Position numbers and translations under genes: made by a program | In this document: positions 1-8,818 of the stretch, in pieces | Numbering within the stretch: position 1 is the first letter of the stretch | Layout: every line of letters starts with the position of its first letter | Notes under the pieces: generated by a model | The model's input: only the letters and a program-made list of their open reading frames with translations | What the model was told of the DNA's origin: nothing | Database searches by the model: none | DNA from: Mesorhizobium tianshanense | Lineage (GTDB): Bacteria; Pseudomonadota; Alphaproteobacteria; Rhizobiales; Rhizobiaceae | Length of the DNA: 64,000 nucleotides | Reading direction: 5' to 3' | NCBI RefSeq assembly: GCF_007830515.1 | Contig: NZ_VLKT01000022.1 | Location: 52,500-116,499, forward strand

Positions 1-144
1 TCTTCTTTTCGCTGCGGGGGATATGTCGGCGCCCGGTTTACACAAAGCTGCGGGCAAATAAAAGGCGGCTGTTTTGATCCATGGCACACGAGAGCGGAAT
101 AGAGCGGCTTCAAAACCGGCGGTCTATGGTGCACCTTGGCCGGC

Positions 145-570
145 ATGACAACACGATCGAAAATCCTCTGCGCCAGCGAGCCAGACCTCGACACAGCCGA
201 GTTCCGCCGCGTGCTGGTGGAATCCGGCCTGGGCGCCAACCGTCCCGTCGATGACGAAGCCCGTTTGAAGGCGATGCTTGCCAGCGCGGATATGGTGCTG
301 ACCGCGCGCCGCGATGCGCCGGGCAGGCCACTGGTCGGTGTCGCGCGCGGCGTCACCGACTTTTCCTGGGTGTGCTACGTTTCCGAGCTCGCCGTTTCCC
401 AATCGGCACAAGGGCTCGGCATCGGCAAGGGCCTGCTCGACGAAGCCCGCCGACAACTGGGGCCGTCGGTCGCCATCGCCCTCATTTCGATGCCCGACGC
501 CGTCGGCTTCTACGAACGAATCGGCATGACGCGCATGGCCGACGCATTCTGGTTCGGCCGAGAACGCTGA
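145..570 (+). CDS. GNAT-family N-acetyltransferase
   Basis: Predicted 141-residue acetyl-CoA-dependent N-acetyltransferase of the GNAT fold; the substrate is unknown. The core is visible as the strand YVSELAVSQSAQGLGIGKGLL, whose QGLGIGKGL part is the Q/RxxGxG/A acetyl-CoA pyrophosphate loop. It is followed by the final GNAT segment with VGFYERIGMTRM. The frame is also open from a TTG nine bases upstream, but the ATG at 145 is the more natural start. It stands alone on the plus strand, with no obvious partner. The family call is firm from the motif; the role is not. Confidence 0.8.
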   Translation: MTTRSKILCASEPDLDTAEFRRVLVESGLGANRPVDDEARLKAMLASADMVLTARRDAPGRPLVGVARGVTDFSWVCYVSELAVSQSAQGLGIGKGLLDEARRQLGPSVAIALISMPDAVGFYERIGMTRMADAFWFGRER

Positions 571-670
571 CGGCTGCCTAGGCCTTTGTACCGCGGCACC
601 GCCTGTCGCGATCCTTCGCGCCCCCTCTGTCCCGCCGGCACCAAAGAGGACCGTCGCGGCGCCGTTGTTG

Positions 671-1837
671 TTAGATCACATTCAATTCCCTGAACGCCCG
701 CCCTTCGGCGACACGGCTGTACCCAAACGCCGAGCAGTCCACCGTGCGGTAGCCGCCATGCACGATCAGCTCGGCCAGCGCCTTGCCGACAGCCGGCGCC
801 TGCTGCAGGCCGTGTCCGGAAAAACCATTGGCGAAGAGGAAATTCTGCACCTGCGGATGCGGGCCGATCACCGCGTTCTGGTCGAGCGTGTTGTAGTCAT
901 AATGCCCGGCCCAGGCGCGTGTCGGCTTGATCGCCTCGAAGGCGGGAATGCGGGTCGCCAGCACCGGCCAGATCGCCTCTTCGAACAACGGCCAGTCCGG
1001 CTCGAAATCACCGGGGTCGGCGGGACCGTCGCCCTCTTCCGGCTCGGCGCCGCCGGTGATGTAGACCGAGCCTTCCGGCCGGACATAGATGCCGCTCGGA
1101 TCGACCAGCAGCGGCATGTCGTCATATTTCTCACGCGCCTCGAAGATGAAGACGTTGCGCTTGCGCGGTTCCACCGGCAGCGCCAGTCCGGCCATGGCGG
1201 AAACCTTGCCGGCATTCGGCCCGGCGGCGTTGACGACGATGCCGGCCTCGAGTCGCTCGCCATTGTCGAGGCCGACGCTGGTAACACGGTCGCCCTGCCG
1301 TTCGATGCCGGTGACATCAGCGGTGATGAAATCGATGTTTTTGCCCCGCAGCGCCTTGCGGAACAGCGTCAGCATCGCGTGCGCGTCGAACCAGCCCTCG
1401 CCGCTGCGGCCATAGGCGCCGGCGGTGATGCCCTCCGCCGACAGCCACGGAAACCGGCGGACGAGCGCCTCCGCGTCCTCAAGCACGATATCGGCGCCCT
1501 CGGCCATCTGCGCCTCGTGGTTGGCCTTGAGGATCGGCAGGCCGTTCTCGCCGGCCAGGATCAGATAGCCGCCTTCGCGAAAGCCGATATCGGCGTCGGC
1601 GCCGAACTCTTCCTTCAGTCGCCGGAACAGTTTCAGCGTGAACTGCGACAGGCGGATGTTCTCAGGGATGGAGAATTGCTGGCGGATTGAAGCGCAGGAC
1701 AGCGTCGTTGCCGCATGGGCGAATTGCGGATCACGCTCGACCAGCGCGATCGAGCCTGAAAACCCTTCCTCGCGCAGATAATAGGCGATCGAGGAGCCGA
1801 CGATGGCTCCCCCGATGATAACGACGTCGTAGCGCAC
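671..1837 (-). CDS. FAD-dependent oxidoreductase, DAO family
   Basis: Predicted 388-residue flavoprotein of the D-amino-acid oxidase/sarcosine oxidase superfamily, oxidising an unknown amine or amino acid. The N-terminus carries the dinucleotide-binding strand (VVIIGGAIVGSSIAYYL), with Ala in place of the third Gly as in some relatives. The C-terminal FAD-contacting segment FANGFSGHGLQQAPAVGKAL is typical of the family. I chose the GTG at 1837 because the fold begins directly after it and a purine-rich GGAAAGG precedes it; the frame stays open 108 bases further. It starts 37 bases after the sensor kinase stop and is probably the last gene of that operon, which suggests but does not prove a shared signal. 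Confidence 0.83.
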   Translation of the reverse strand: MRYDVVIIGGAIVGSSIAYYLREEGFSGSIALVERDPQFAHAATTLSCASIRQQFSIPENIRLSQFTLKLFRRLKEEFGADADIGFREGGYLILAGENGLPILKANHEAQMAEGADIVLEDAEALVRRFPWLSAEGITAGAYGRSGEGWFDAHAMLTLFRKALRGKNIDFITADVTGIERQGDRVTSVGLDNGERLEAGIVVNAAGPNAGKVSAMAGLALPVEPRKRNVFIFEAREKYDDMPLLVDPSGIYVRPEGSVYITGGAEPEEGDGPADPGDFEPDWPLFEEAIWPVLATRIPAFEAIKPTRAWAGHYDYNTLDQNAVIGPHPQVQNFLFANGFSGHGLQQAPAVGKALAELIVHGGYRTVDCSAFGYSRVAEGRAFRELNVI

Positions 1838-1874
1838 TTTCTGTCGCCTTTCCGGTTCAAACCGCCCGTGTCGA

Positions 1875-3434
1875 TCACGCAGCCGGCAGGATGATCTCGA
1901 AGCGCGTGCCGCTATCGGAGTCAACCAGCCTGATCGTGCCATCATGCGCTTTCAGGAGGGCCAGCACGATGCCGAGGCCCATGCCGGTGCCGCCCGAATC
2001 GCGGCGCGTGGTGAAAAACGGCTCGAAGACCCGCCCGCGGTTGCTGGGCGAGATGCCGGCGCCGTCGTCGCTCACCAGGATCGTCGCCTTGCCGTCCGCG
2101 CTCGCCGTTGTGATCGAAACGAGCGTCGCGCCATGCCGCGCCGAATTGTCGATGAGATTGGCAAGAACTATTGCCGCGTTTTCGGCCGACATGCGCAGAC
2201 CAATATCGCCGCCCGCCTCGACGCGAACTGCCAGCCTGTCCTCGGTCGGCAGCAGCGCCAGTGCGGTGCCGATCGACGCGCTTTCGCCGCTGGGCGCGAG
2301 ATTTTCGGCGCGCGCCAGGTCGAGCAGACGGCGAACCAGAAGGTTGAGCCGCCCGGCGTCGGTGACGATGTTGTCCGAAAAACGCCGCCGCTCGGCCTCG
2401 TCCATCGCACTACCGGAATCGCGCAGCAGTTCGGCCGCACCCTGGATCGCCGTCAGCGGCGATTTGAGCTCGTGCGAGACATGGGTGGCGAAAGTCTGGA
2501 TGCTGTCCGAGCGCGCATGCAGCTTTTCGGCCATGTCGAGAAAAGCGTCGGAAAGTGCTGCCATCTCGCGCGTGCCGTGATGGTCGAGCGGCCTGATAGC
2601 TTCGCGGTCGCCCGCGGCGATGCGTTTCGTGCGTTCTATCAGTGCGTAGATCGGCCGGCTGACGGTGCGCAGGAAGACAAGGGCGATGAGCAGCGTGCCG
2701 CCGAGCATGGCGATCGCCGCCAGCACCACCTTGCCGCGCTCGCCGTAGAGATGCTTGACGATGTTGTTCGGCGTCCGCGACAGATAGACCACGCCGGCGA
2801 CCTTGCTGTCGACAGCAACCGGCATGGCGACGAAGACGCGGACTTTCGTGCCGCGGCTGACCGAATAGAGCGATGGCGGCGGTTCATCCGAGATCCTCAG
2901 CCTGAGCGCGCTGGCATAGCGGCCGGCCAGTGCTGCGCGAACCTCTGCTACAGCGCCGAGCGACAGCCCGACCTCTTCGCGGCCGGCGATGACGACACCC
3001 CTAGGGTCGAGCAGCCGGAAGCCGGCAAGCGTGGTTTTCTGGGTCTCGGCAAGAATGCCCGACAGCCGCGCGCCGATCGCCGCGAAGGCAGGATCGATGG
3101 TGGCGGCCGTCGGCGCAGGCCGGGTCGGGAGAACGGTATCGGAGGCGAGATCGAGGCGCGGCTCGATCGGCCGGTAGGGAGAGTCCGGATTGTCGCTGTC
3201 GGCAGGCACGGGCGCGCCAAGCTTTTCGGTGGCGATGCCGGCGTCGCGGACCTCTTGTGCGTAGATGGCGGCAAGGGCGGCGCCTTGCGCGATCAGCTCG
3301 GCCTCGGTCTGACGGATCAGCTGGTTCTCATAGAGCCGGAAGAAGAACAGGCCGACCAGCGGCAGCGCCATCACCATGATCAGGATGGCAATAACGATCG
3401 TGGCGAGGCGCGGCCGCCATTTCTGCGCGGTCAC
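1875..3434 (-). CDS. Sensor histidine kinase (two-component, membrane)
   Basis: About 519 residues. In order, numbered from the upstream GTG at 3443: membrane segment (about 14-36), periplasmic sensor region (37-238), second membrane segment (239-258), HAMP linker (259-312), HisKA with the phospho-acceptor His in ATHVSHELKSPL (about 324), and an HATPase with the N box (IDNSARH), DDGAGI, FEPFF and GTGMGLGI. All catalytic motifs are intact. The GTG at 3434 overlaps the response regulator stop by 4 bases (GTGA), indicating translational coupling; a second GTG at 3443 is also possible. The architecture recalls CreC/ChvG-type kinases. The signal is unknown; the DUF4173 membrane protein upstream may belong to the same sensory unit. 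Confidence 0.9.
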   Translation of the reverse strand: MTAQKWRPRLATIVIAILIMVMALPLVGLFFFRLYENQLIRQTEAELIAQGAALAAIYAQEVRDAGIATEKLGAPVPADSDNPDSPYRPIEPRLDLASDTVLPTRPAPTAATIDPAFAAIGARLSGILAETQKTTLAGFRLLDPRGVVIAGREEVGLSLGAVAEVRAALAGRYASALRLRISDEPPPSLYSVSRGTKVRVFVAMPVAVDSKVAGVVYLSRTPNNIVKHLYGERGKVVLAAIAMLGGTLLIALVFLRTVSRPIYALIERTKRIAAGDREAIRPLDHHGTREMAALSDAFLDMAEKLHARSDSIQTFATHVSHELKSPLTAIQGAAELLRDSGSAMDEAERRRFSDNIVTDAGRLNLLVRRLLDLARAENLAPSGESASIGTALALLPTEDRLAVRVEAGGDIGLRMSAENAAIVLANLIDNSARHGATLVSITTASADGKATILVSDDGAGISPSNRGRVFEPFFTTRRDSGGTGMGLGIVLALLKAHDGTIRLVDSDSGTRFEIILPAA

Positions 3435-4126
3435 GCGCCGCACCGGCCCAGCCGGAAGCCGATGCCATGCACGGTCTCGATCGCATCCGTACAGCCGGCC
3501 GCCGCCAGCTTGGCGCGAATGTTGCGGATATGGCTGTCGACAGTGCGGTCGGCGACATGGATGTTGCCGGCATACGCATTTGCCATCACCATCTCGCGGC
3601 CGAGCACATGTGCCGGGCGTGCCAGAAATCCTTTCAGGATCGCGAATTCGGTCGAGGTCAGCACCAGCCGCTTGCCGTCGAAACTGGCGGCGTGGCTGGC
3701 CGGCACCAAAGCCAGTCTGCCATGCGAAAATTGCCTGTCGTCGGCCTGTTCCGCCTTTGTCGGGCGGGCGCGGCGCAGGATGACGTTGACGCGGGCGACC
3801 AGCTCGCGCGGGCTGAAAGGCTTGGTGACATAGTCGTCGCCACCCATTTCGAGCCCGAGCACCCGGTCGATCTCCTCGTCACGAGCCGACAGGAACAGCA
3901 CCGGCACATCCGACATGTGCCGCAGCCGCCGGCAGACCTCCAGCCCATCCATCTCCGGCATGCCGATATCGAGCACGACGAGATCGGGCGCGCGACGCTC
4001 GACCGCCTGCAATGCGGCGGCACCGTCGGATACGGCAACCGTCTTCATCCCTGCCTTTTCGAGCGCAAAGCAGATGATTTCGCGGATATGCGGATCATCG
4101 TCGGCGATCAGGATGTTATGCGGCAT
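3431..4126 (-). CDS. OmpR-family response regulator
   Basis: 231-residue DNA-binding response regulator, partner of the adjacent sensor kinase. The receiver domain (1-120) has the acidic pocket IADDDPH, the phospho-acceptor Asp53 in VVLDIGMPEMDG and the conserved Lys102 in YVTKPFSP. The C-terminal winged helix (about 130-228) ends in the DNA-recognition region TVDSHIRNIRAKL and the wing hairpin VHGIGFRLG. It is three bases downstream of the DUF4173 gene and overlaps the kinase by 4 bases, so the three are co-transcribed. No target site could be deduced. Confidence 0.92.
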   Translation of the reverse strand: MPHNILIADDDPHIREIICFALEKAGMKTVAVSDGAAALQAVERRAPDLVVLDIGMPEMDGLEVCRRLRHMSDVPVLFLSARDEEIDRVLGLEMGGDDYVTKPFSPRELVARVNVILRRARPTKAEQADDRQFSHGRLALVPASHAASFDGKRLVLTSTEFAILKGFLARPAHVLGREMVMANAYAGNIHVADRTVDSHIRNIRAKLAAAGCTDAIETVHGIGFRLGRCGA

Positions 4127-4129
4127 GGA

Positions 4130-5686
4130 TCAGCGGCCCGGCACGAAGGGTTCGGAGCCCTGAGGAACCACGAACGGGATACGTGTGTCGAGAGTGCGAA
4201 GGAGCCGCCAATTGCGAAAGCTCCAGGCGCGCCAGTTTTCTTGGCCCGCATGGTAACTGGCCTTGTCCCGCCCGTGCGGGCCGGCGAGTTCGCGCCAGGG
4301 GGGATCGTTGGCGGCAACCGTCCCGCTCTGGTGCTCGAAGAAACGGTCCAGAGCCGGCAAGGCATCGGGGCCGAGCGAACGCAGGTACCAGAAATCGAGG
4401 CGGGTGCCCTGGCCGGTCATTTCGAATGAGTGCTCGACATTGTAGTTGGCGATCAGCGCGGCGAAGTTGATGAAGGAGCAGGCATAAAGCGTCACTGATA
4501 ACGTCAGAAGATTGGCGGAAAGCAGCCATTCGTTGGACTTTTCAAGCGCGATACGGGTGATGATCAGGGCAAGGCCCGCCGCCACCAGCCCCATCCAGAC
4601 GAAAGCGGCGACGCGCCAGTAGGTCAGCGCATAGACGCCGATATAGAGGTCGAGCCGCAGGATCGACGAGATGACCAGAACGATGTTCTGCGCGACCCAG
4701 AGATAGACCAGCCGGCGAATGAACGGATCGCTGGAGGGTGCACTTCCCGGCCGCAGCGCCGCTAGGACGAAGCCGGCGGCGAGCAGCGCCGTGACGATCA
4801 GCGGATAGGCGCCGCGATGCGCATAGGCCGCGTAGGTCAGGCCGTCGGGAAGGGCGATGCCGCCCCACAGATAGGTGGCGTCGAGCGCGGTCTGTATCGC
4901 GAACAGGATATTGAAGACGACCAGCGCGCGAAGAATCGCGGCCTTGCCGAAGACGATATCTTCGATTGCAGTGTCGGGTTTTGTGGTTGGCACCTCGCCG
5001 GCGACAGGGACAGGCGGCGCCCGACGCGCGGTGCGGCCGAAAGAGCGCGGCAGGCGCGGACGCAGGAAGGCCCAGACGCCGGCAAGCACGAACAGCCAGA
5101 AGGCCAGCCGCGGCAGCTGGATGAAGTCGAGCAAGGCAAACAGATCGATCAGCGACAACCAGTGTTCGATGACCGGATTGGCGGCGCCGAACAAAGCAAG
5201 AAAGACCGCACCCAGAGTCAGCGGCATGACCCAGACGGCGATCGCCGCGAGACGGATGCGCCGCCGGCCAAGCCGCCGCGCCGCCTTGCGCCAGCGTAAG
5301 AAGTCGCGGATGAACCGAAATGGCGCTGCGAGCAGGAAGAGAGCGACCTGACCGGCAATGCGGGCAAGCCCGTGCCGCAGCCGGCCGACCAGCAAAAGCG
5401 CGAAGACGGCCATCGCCGCAAGCCCGATCGCGACGGACAGCGCACTGACATTTTCAATGAGCGGCAGCAGCGCGACAAGCAAGGCGCCGAGTCCGAGCCA
5501 TAGACCGCGGGCGCTGAGCGCCGAAGGCTGGATGGCCGCAACGGCGGCGGCAAGCGTAATGCCGAACAGGAAAAGCGTGATGCCGACGGGCTGCCCGTAG
5601 AAGAGGAAATCGGCCAGCGCGGCAAGCAGGGCCGCGACGCCGAATCGCGCGCAATAGCTCGGCGCGCCCATGAGGAACGATGTCAT
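4130..5686 (-). CDS. DUF4173-type polytopic membrane protein
   Basis: 518-residue integral membrane protein with roughly a dozen hydrophobic segments. A charged cytoplasmic loop rich in Arg lies at about 205-235. The C-terminal soluble tail contains FDFWYLRSLG-like sequence (TRLDFWYLRSLGPDALPAL) characteristic of the DUF4173 group. The biochemical function of that family is unknown to me. It is the first gene of the operon DUF4173-regulator-kinase, only three bases before the regulator, so it may supply or modulate the signal for the two-component system. Start is the ATG at 5686; the ribosome-binding sequence is weak and a second ATG lies 15 bases inside. Confidence 0.75.
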   Translation of the reverse strand: MTSFLMGAPSYCARFGVAALLAALADFLFYGQPVGITLFLFGITLAAAVAAIQPSALSARGLWLGLGALLVALLPLIENVSALSVAIGLAAMAVFALLLVGRLRHGLARIAGQVALFLLAAPFRFIRDFLRWRKAARRLGRRRIRLAAIAVWVMPLTLGAVFLALFGAANPVIEHWLSLIDLFALLDFIQLPRLAFWLFVLAGVWAFLRPRLPRSFGRTARRAPPVPVAGEVPTTKPDTAIEDIVFGKAAILRALVVFNILFAIQTALDATYLWGGIALPDGLTYAAYAHRGAYPLIVTALLAAGFVLAALRPGSAPSSDPFIRRLVYLWVAQNIVLVISSILRLDLYIGVYALTYWRVAAFVWMGLVAAGLALIITRIALEKSNEWLLSANLLTLSVTLYACSFINFAALIANYNVEHSFEMTGQGTRLDFWYLRSLGPDALPALDRFFEHQSGTVAANDPPWRELAGPHGRDKASYHAGQENWRAWSFRNWRLLRTLDTRIPFVVPQGSEPFVPGR

Positions 5687-5983
5687 GACCGGATTTTCTC
5701 AGCGGCTTTGATCCGGCCGGCATACCGGGGTGGAGACTTGCGGATGAAGGGGAGGAGGGTCGCCGACGGATGCGTCCGGGGCGGATCGGCGAGCCACCAA
5801 TCTTCGCTACGGAGCCGGTAGGGCAGGGACCAACGGGAACTTGTTTGCTTAGGCATGCTGCCCTTTTCGCGGATCGGAATGCAGGCAGCGGGGCGGATCC
5901 GAGGAGATTTTCCGGAATCCGTGCAGTTTTCGTGCAGGGCCAGACGGCTTGCCTCGACCGGCCGCTAGCGCCATAGATCGGAC
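5687..5983. other. Divergent intergenic region, DUF4173 operon / citE-like gene
   Basis: About 300 bases between divergent genes must hold both promoters. I see no long palindrome, no convincing sigma-70 element and no small gene with a ribosome-binding site here. Confidence 0.5.
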
Positions 5984-6865
5984 ATGACGACCGAAACCTA
6001 CCGCCCGCGCCGCTCGGTGCTCTACGTCCCGGCCTCGAACGGCAAGGCGCTTGCCAAGATCTCGTCGCTGGCCTGCGATGTCGTCATCATTGATCTCGAA
6101 GATGCTGTCTCGCCGGCCGACAAGATTTCCGCGCGGGAAAGGCTGGCTGATATTTTCGCCAATGGCCCCGACCGGCGCTGCGAGATGGTCGTGCGCATCA
6201 ACCCACTCTCCAGCGAATGGGGCGCCGACGACTTGCTGGCTGCGGCAAGCTGCGAGCCCGACGCCATCCTGCTGCCCAAGGTCGACACGCCGCACAATGT
6301 CCTCGAGGCCGGCGACGTGCTTGACGACAATTTCGCACCGGACGAGGTGAAACTATGGGCGATGATCGAGACGCCCAAGGCTCTGCTCAACATCGGACCG
6401 ATTGCCGAGCTTGGCCGCGACCCGGCCTCGCGGCTGGTCTGTTTCGTTGCCGGAACGAACGATCTGGTCAAGGAGACCGGCATTCTCGCCACGCCCGACC
6501 GGCGCTATCTTACACCGTGGCTGATGCAGATGGTGCTCGCCGCGCGCGCCGGCGGCCTCGACCTGCTCGATGGTGTCTTCAATGATTTTCGAGACCTAGA
6601 TGGCTCTGCGCGCGAATGTATGGAAGCGGCCGCCATGGGGTTCGACGGCAAGTCGCTGATCCACCCGGCTCAGATCGAGGCCGCAAACCGGGCCTTTGCG
6701 CCATCTGCCGAAGCGGTGGCCGAGGCGCGCTCGGTGAAGGAGGCTTTCGAGCTTGCCGAAAATGCCGGGAAGGGCGTCATCGCGCTGAATGGAAAAATGG
6801 TCGAGCGGCTGCATCTGGCGCAGGCCGAAAAACTACTGGCGAAGGCGGCCGCCATCGGGGCATGA
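5984..6865 (+). CDS. HpcH/HpaI aldolase family, CitE-like CoA-ester lyase
   Basis: 293-residue TIM-barrel enzyme of the citrate lyase beta/malyl-CoA lyase group. Family marks are SVLYVPASN near the start, IDLEDAV (acidic metal-binding region), the strand VVRINPL, LLPKVDTP, MIETPKALLNI and the closing FDGKSLIHPAQIEAAN. The protein stands alone without citrate lyase alpha or gamma subunits, so it is more likely an (S)-malyl-CoA or related CoA-ester lyase/thioesterase than part of a citrate lyase complex. It is followed closely by a DUF1737 gene, which I take to be co-transcribed. Substrate not determinable here. Confidence 0.82.
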   Translation: MTTETYRPRRSVLYVPASNGKALAKISSLACDVVIIDLEDAVSPADKISARERLADIFANGPDRRCEMVVRINPLSSEWGADDLLAAASCEPDAILLPKVDTPHNVLEAGDVLDDNFAPDEVKLWAMIETPKALLNIGPIAELGRDPASRLVCFVAGTNDLVKETGILATPDRRYLTPWLMQMVLAARAGGLDLLDGVFNDFRDLDGSARECMEAAAMGFDGKSLIHPAQIEAANRAFAPSAEAVAEARSVKEAFELAENAGKGVIALNGKMVERLHLAQAEKLLAKAAAIGA

Positions 6866-6891
6866 TCGGCAATTCACCACAGGAATGAAAA

Positions 6892-7098
6892 ATGAAACTC
6901 TACCGCTTTCTGTCCGGTCCGGACGATTCCAGCTTCTGCCACAAGGTGACGGCGGCGCTGAACAAGGGCTGGCACCTGTTCGGCTCGCCGACCTATGCCT
7001 ACGACAAGCAGACCAAGAGCATGCGCTGCGGCCAGGCCGTAGTGAAGGATGTCGAGGGCCACGACTACGGGCCCGACACCAAGCTCAGTGATTGGTAG
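6892..7098 (+). CDS. DUF1737 small protein
   Basis: 68-residue soluble protein matching the DUF1737 pattern: an N-terminal strand (MKLYRFLSGPDD), then FCHKVTAALNKGWHLFGSPTYAYD and a conserved GQAVVK segment. The LNKGW(x)L(x)G core is common to this small fold of unknown function. It begins 26 bases after the CitE-like gene with CACAGGA before the ATG, so it is probably in the same transcript. Confidence 0.75.
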   Translation: MKLYRFLSGPDDSSFCHKVTAALNKGWHLFGSPTYAYDKQTKSMRCGQAVVKDVEGHDYGPDTKLSDW

Positions 7099-7114
7099 GG
7101 CTGACACGCTCGTC

Positions 7115-7179
7115 CTTCGTCATCCTGAGGTTTACGCGCCGCGTCGCTTTGCCCCTTGCGCCGCTCCAGGATGACGAAG
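7115..7179. repeat. 12-bp inverted repeat between convergent genes
   Basis: CTTCGTCATCCT at 7115-7126 is perfectly repeated in inverse at 7168-7179. It lies between the convergent DUF1737 and metallopeptidase genes and could act as a bidirectional terminator or be a copy of an intergenic repeat. No strong T run follows either arm. Confidence 0.7.
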
Positions 7180-7190
7180 CGCGGGGCCTA

Positions 7191-7613
7191 TCATTCGGCC
7201 GCTTCTTCGATCCGCTCCATATCGTCGTCCGACAGGCCGAAATGGTGACCGATTTCGTGAATCAGCACATGGGTGACGATGTCGCCCAGCGTCTCTTCGT
7301 TCTCGGCCCAGTAGTCGAGGATGGCGCGGCGGTAGAGCGTGACGCGGTTCGGCCCCTCACCGGTCTGCGGATTCCAGCGCTCGGCGATGCCGCGCCCCTC
7401 GAACAGGCCGAGCAGGTCGAAGGGCGTTTCCAGCGATAGATCATCCATGATCTCGTCGGTCGGGAATTCGGCGATCTGGATGACGATCTCGCCGGTCAGC
7501 TTGCGAAAATCCTCCGGCAGATGGGCGTAAGCCTCCAACGCCAGGAACTCCATTTCCTCCATCGACGGCGAAAGCTGGTCGTGCCAGGTGCGGGTCTTGT
7601 AGATGCGGGCCAT
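7191..7613 (-). CDS. Zincin-like metallopeptidase family protein
   Basis: 140-residue protein with the zinc-binding HExxH motif in HVLIHEIGHHFGLSDDDM near the C-terminus, as in the short bacterial zincin family formerly DUF1025. It has no signal peptide, so it is probably cytoplasmic. The ATG at 7613 starts the conserved region (MARIYKTRTWHDQLS); the longer open frame upstream runs toward the LexA-controlled promoter and is not supported. It is divergent from imuA. Peptidase activity is inferred from the motif only. Confidence 0.82.
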   Translation of the reverse strand: MARIYKTRTWHDQLSPSMEEMEFLALEAYAHLPEDFRKLTGEIVIQIAEFPTDEIMDDLSLETPFDLLGLFEGRGIAERWNPQTGEGPNRVTLYRRAILDYWAENEETLGDIVTHVLIHEIGHHFGLSDDDMERIEEAAE

Positions 7614-7747
7614 GCTTTGTCCTTTGATCCCGGCATATAGGCTTTCGAGCCGGAGTCGGCAAATGGCTGGATTGTCGCCCACGCGTGGGCAGGAATAAAT
7701 TCCCTATGACTCCGCTTGACTCTTCGGACGCCCTCTGGAATCTATTA

Positions 7748-7762
7748 GAACATAACAGGAAC
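7748..7762 (-). promoter_or_regulatory. LexA operator (SOS box), alphaproteobacterial type
   Basis: GAAC-ATAACAG-GAAC reads on the other strand as GTTC-N7-GTTC, exactly the direct-repeat SOS box of alphaproteobacterial LexA. It is 25 bases upstream of the imuA start, where LexA would block the promoter of imuA-imuB-dnaE2. Confidence 0.9.
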
Positions 7763-7786
7763 AATTGTGAGTGGAAGCTGACCGTC

Positions 7787-8818
7787 ATGGCGACAAGCGC
7801 TGTGGCGCGGGAGACTGTTTTTGCCCTGCGCCGCCAGATCGCGAAGATCGAGGGAACGCTGCCCGAGCGCCTGGAGGCGTCGGCCGGCGCGGCCCCCATT
7901 GATGCCAATGTCCCTTCTGGAGACGCCACCCCCCAGAATCTAACGATCGTCCGCCACGGCCTCGCCGTGGCGCCGCCCGATGCGTTTCTGCGCACCGGCG
8001 CCGAAGGTCTCGACACCGCGCTCAGCGGCGGCCTGCCGAAGGCGGCGCTGAGCGAGATCCATGGCACCGCGACCCGCGATGCCGGGGCCGTCACCGGCTT
8101 CGCCCTCGCGCTCGTCAGCCTGATCCTCAAACAAGGGCCGCGATTGCCAGTCCTGTGGATCGGCACCGCGGAGATCTTCCGGGAAGCCGGCTTCCCCTAT
8201 GCCGGAGGCCTTCACGCCTTGTTCGGCATCGAACCGGAGCAATTGCTGTTTTCCGAGGCGCCAAGGCTCCTCGATGCGCTGTGGACCGCCGAGGAGGCCG
8301 CCCGGATGACGGCGCTTGCCGCCGTCATCCTCGAAATCCGCGGCAGCCCGCAGCGGCTGGATCTCACCGCGACGCGGCGGCTGCACGCCCGGGCACAGAA
8401 TGCCGGCCGGCCGGTCTTCCTGCTGCGCCAGGCCGGCGAACCCGAGCCGACGGCGGCACCCGTCCGCCTCGTCCTGTCGGCGGCGCCGTCGGCAGCGCGC
8501 GAGACGATCGCCGGGCCGCTCGCCGGCTCGATCGGTCGCCCCGCCTTCACCGTCAGCATCGGCAAGAGCCGCACGGCCTTGCCAGGACAATTCACACTGG
8601 AGTGGAACCCCCATGAACACGTTTTCAAGGAAAGACGCATCGGGGAAGAACGGGCAAAGAATCCTGTCCCTGTGGTTTCCGCATCTCGCCGCGGAAAGGA
8701 TCCTGCGGCAGCGTCTGGGGCGGTCCTGGCGTTCCCGGCCGTCGAACCACCAGCCCTTGGTGATCAGCCATCGCCAAGGGAACGCGCAGCGCATCGCCGC
8801 CCTCGACGAGCGGGCTGA
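7787..8818 (+). CDS. imuA: ImuA, SOS mutagenesis accessory protein
   Basis: RecA/SulA-like accessory protein of the ImuA-ImuB-DnaE2 translesion synthesis system. The N-terminus (VARETVFALRRQIAKIEG) and the following LDTALSGGLPKAALSEIHG segment are characteristic. Homologues end at about the position where ImuB begins. Here the frame runs on 206 bases into imuB, adding about 68 low-complexity residues (Arg/Pro/Ala) to give 343 in all. The ATG at 7787 is chosen because it follows the LexA box; the frame is open upstream to 7685 but would cross the operator. First gene of the SOS operon. Confidence 0.88.
   Translation: MATSAVARETVFALRRQIAKIEGTLPERLEASAGAAPIDANVPSGDATPQNLTIVRHGLAVAPPDAFLRTGAEGLDTALSGGLPKAALSEIHGTATRDAGAVTGFALALVSLILKQGPRLPVLWIGTAEIFREAGFPYAGGLHALFGIEPEQLLFSEAPRLLDALWTAEEAARMTALAAVILEIRGSPQRLDLTATRRLHARAQNAGRPVFLLRQAGEPEPTAAPVRLVLSAAPSAARETIAGPLAGSIGRPAFTVSIGKSRTALPGQFTLEWNPHEHVFKERRIGEERAKNPVPVVSASRRGKDPAAASGAVLAFPAVEPPALGDQPSPRERAAHRRPRRAG

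Noticed and set aside
1944..3833. Plus-strand open frame of 629 codons opposite the sensor kinase
   Set aside because: A shadow of the kinase and regulator genes; GC-rich codon structure leaves the opposite strand open.
7752..7758. sigma-70 promoter elements around the SOS box
   Set aside because: AT-rich bases are present, but no convincing -35/-10 pair could be placed, so only the LexA site is reported.
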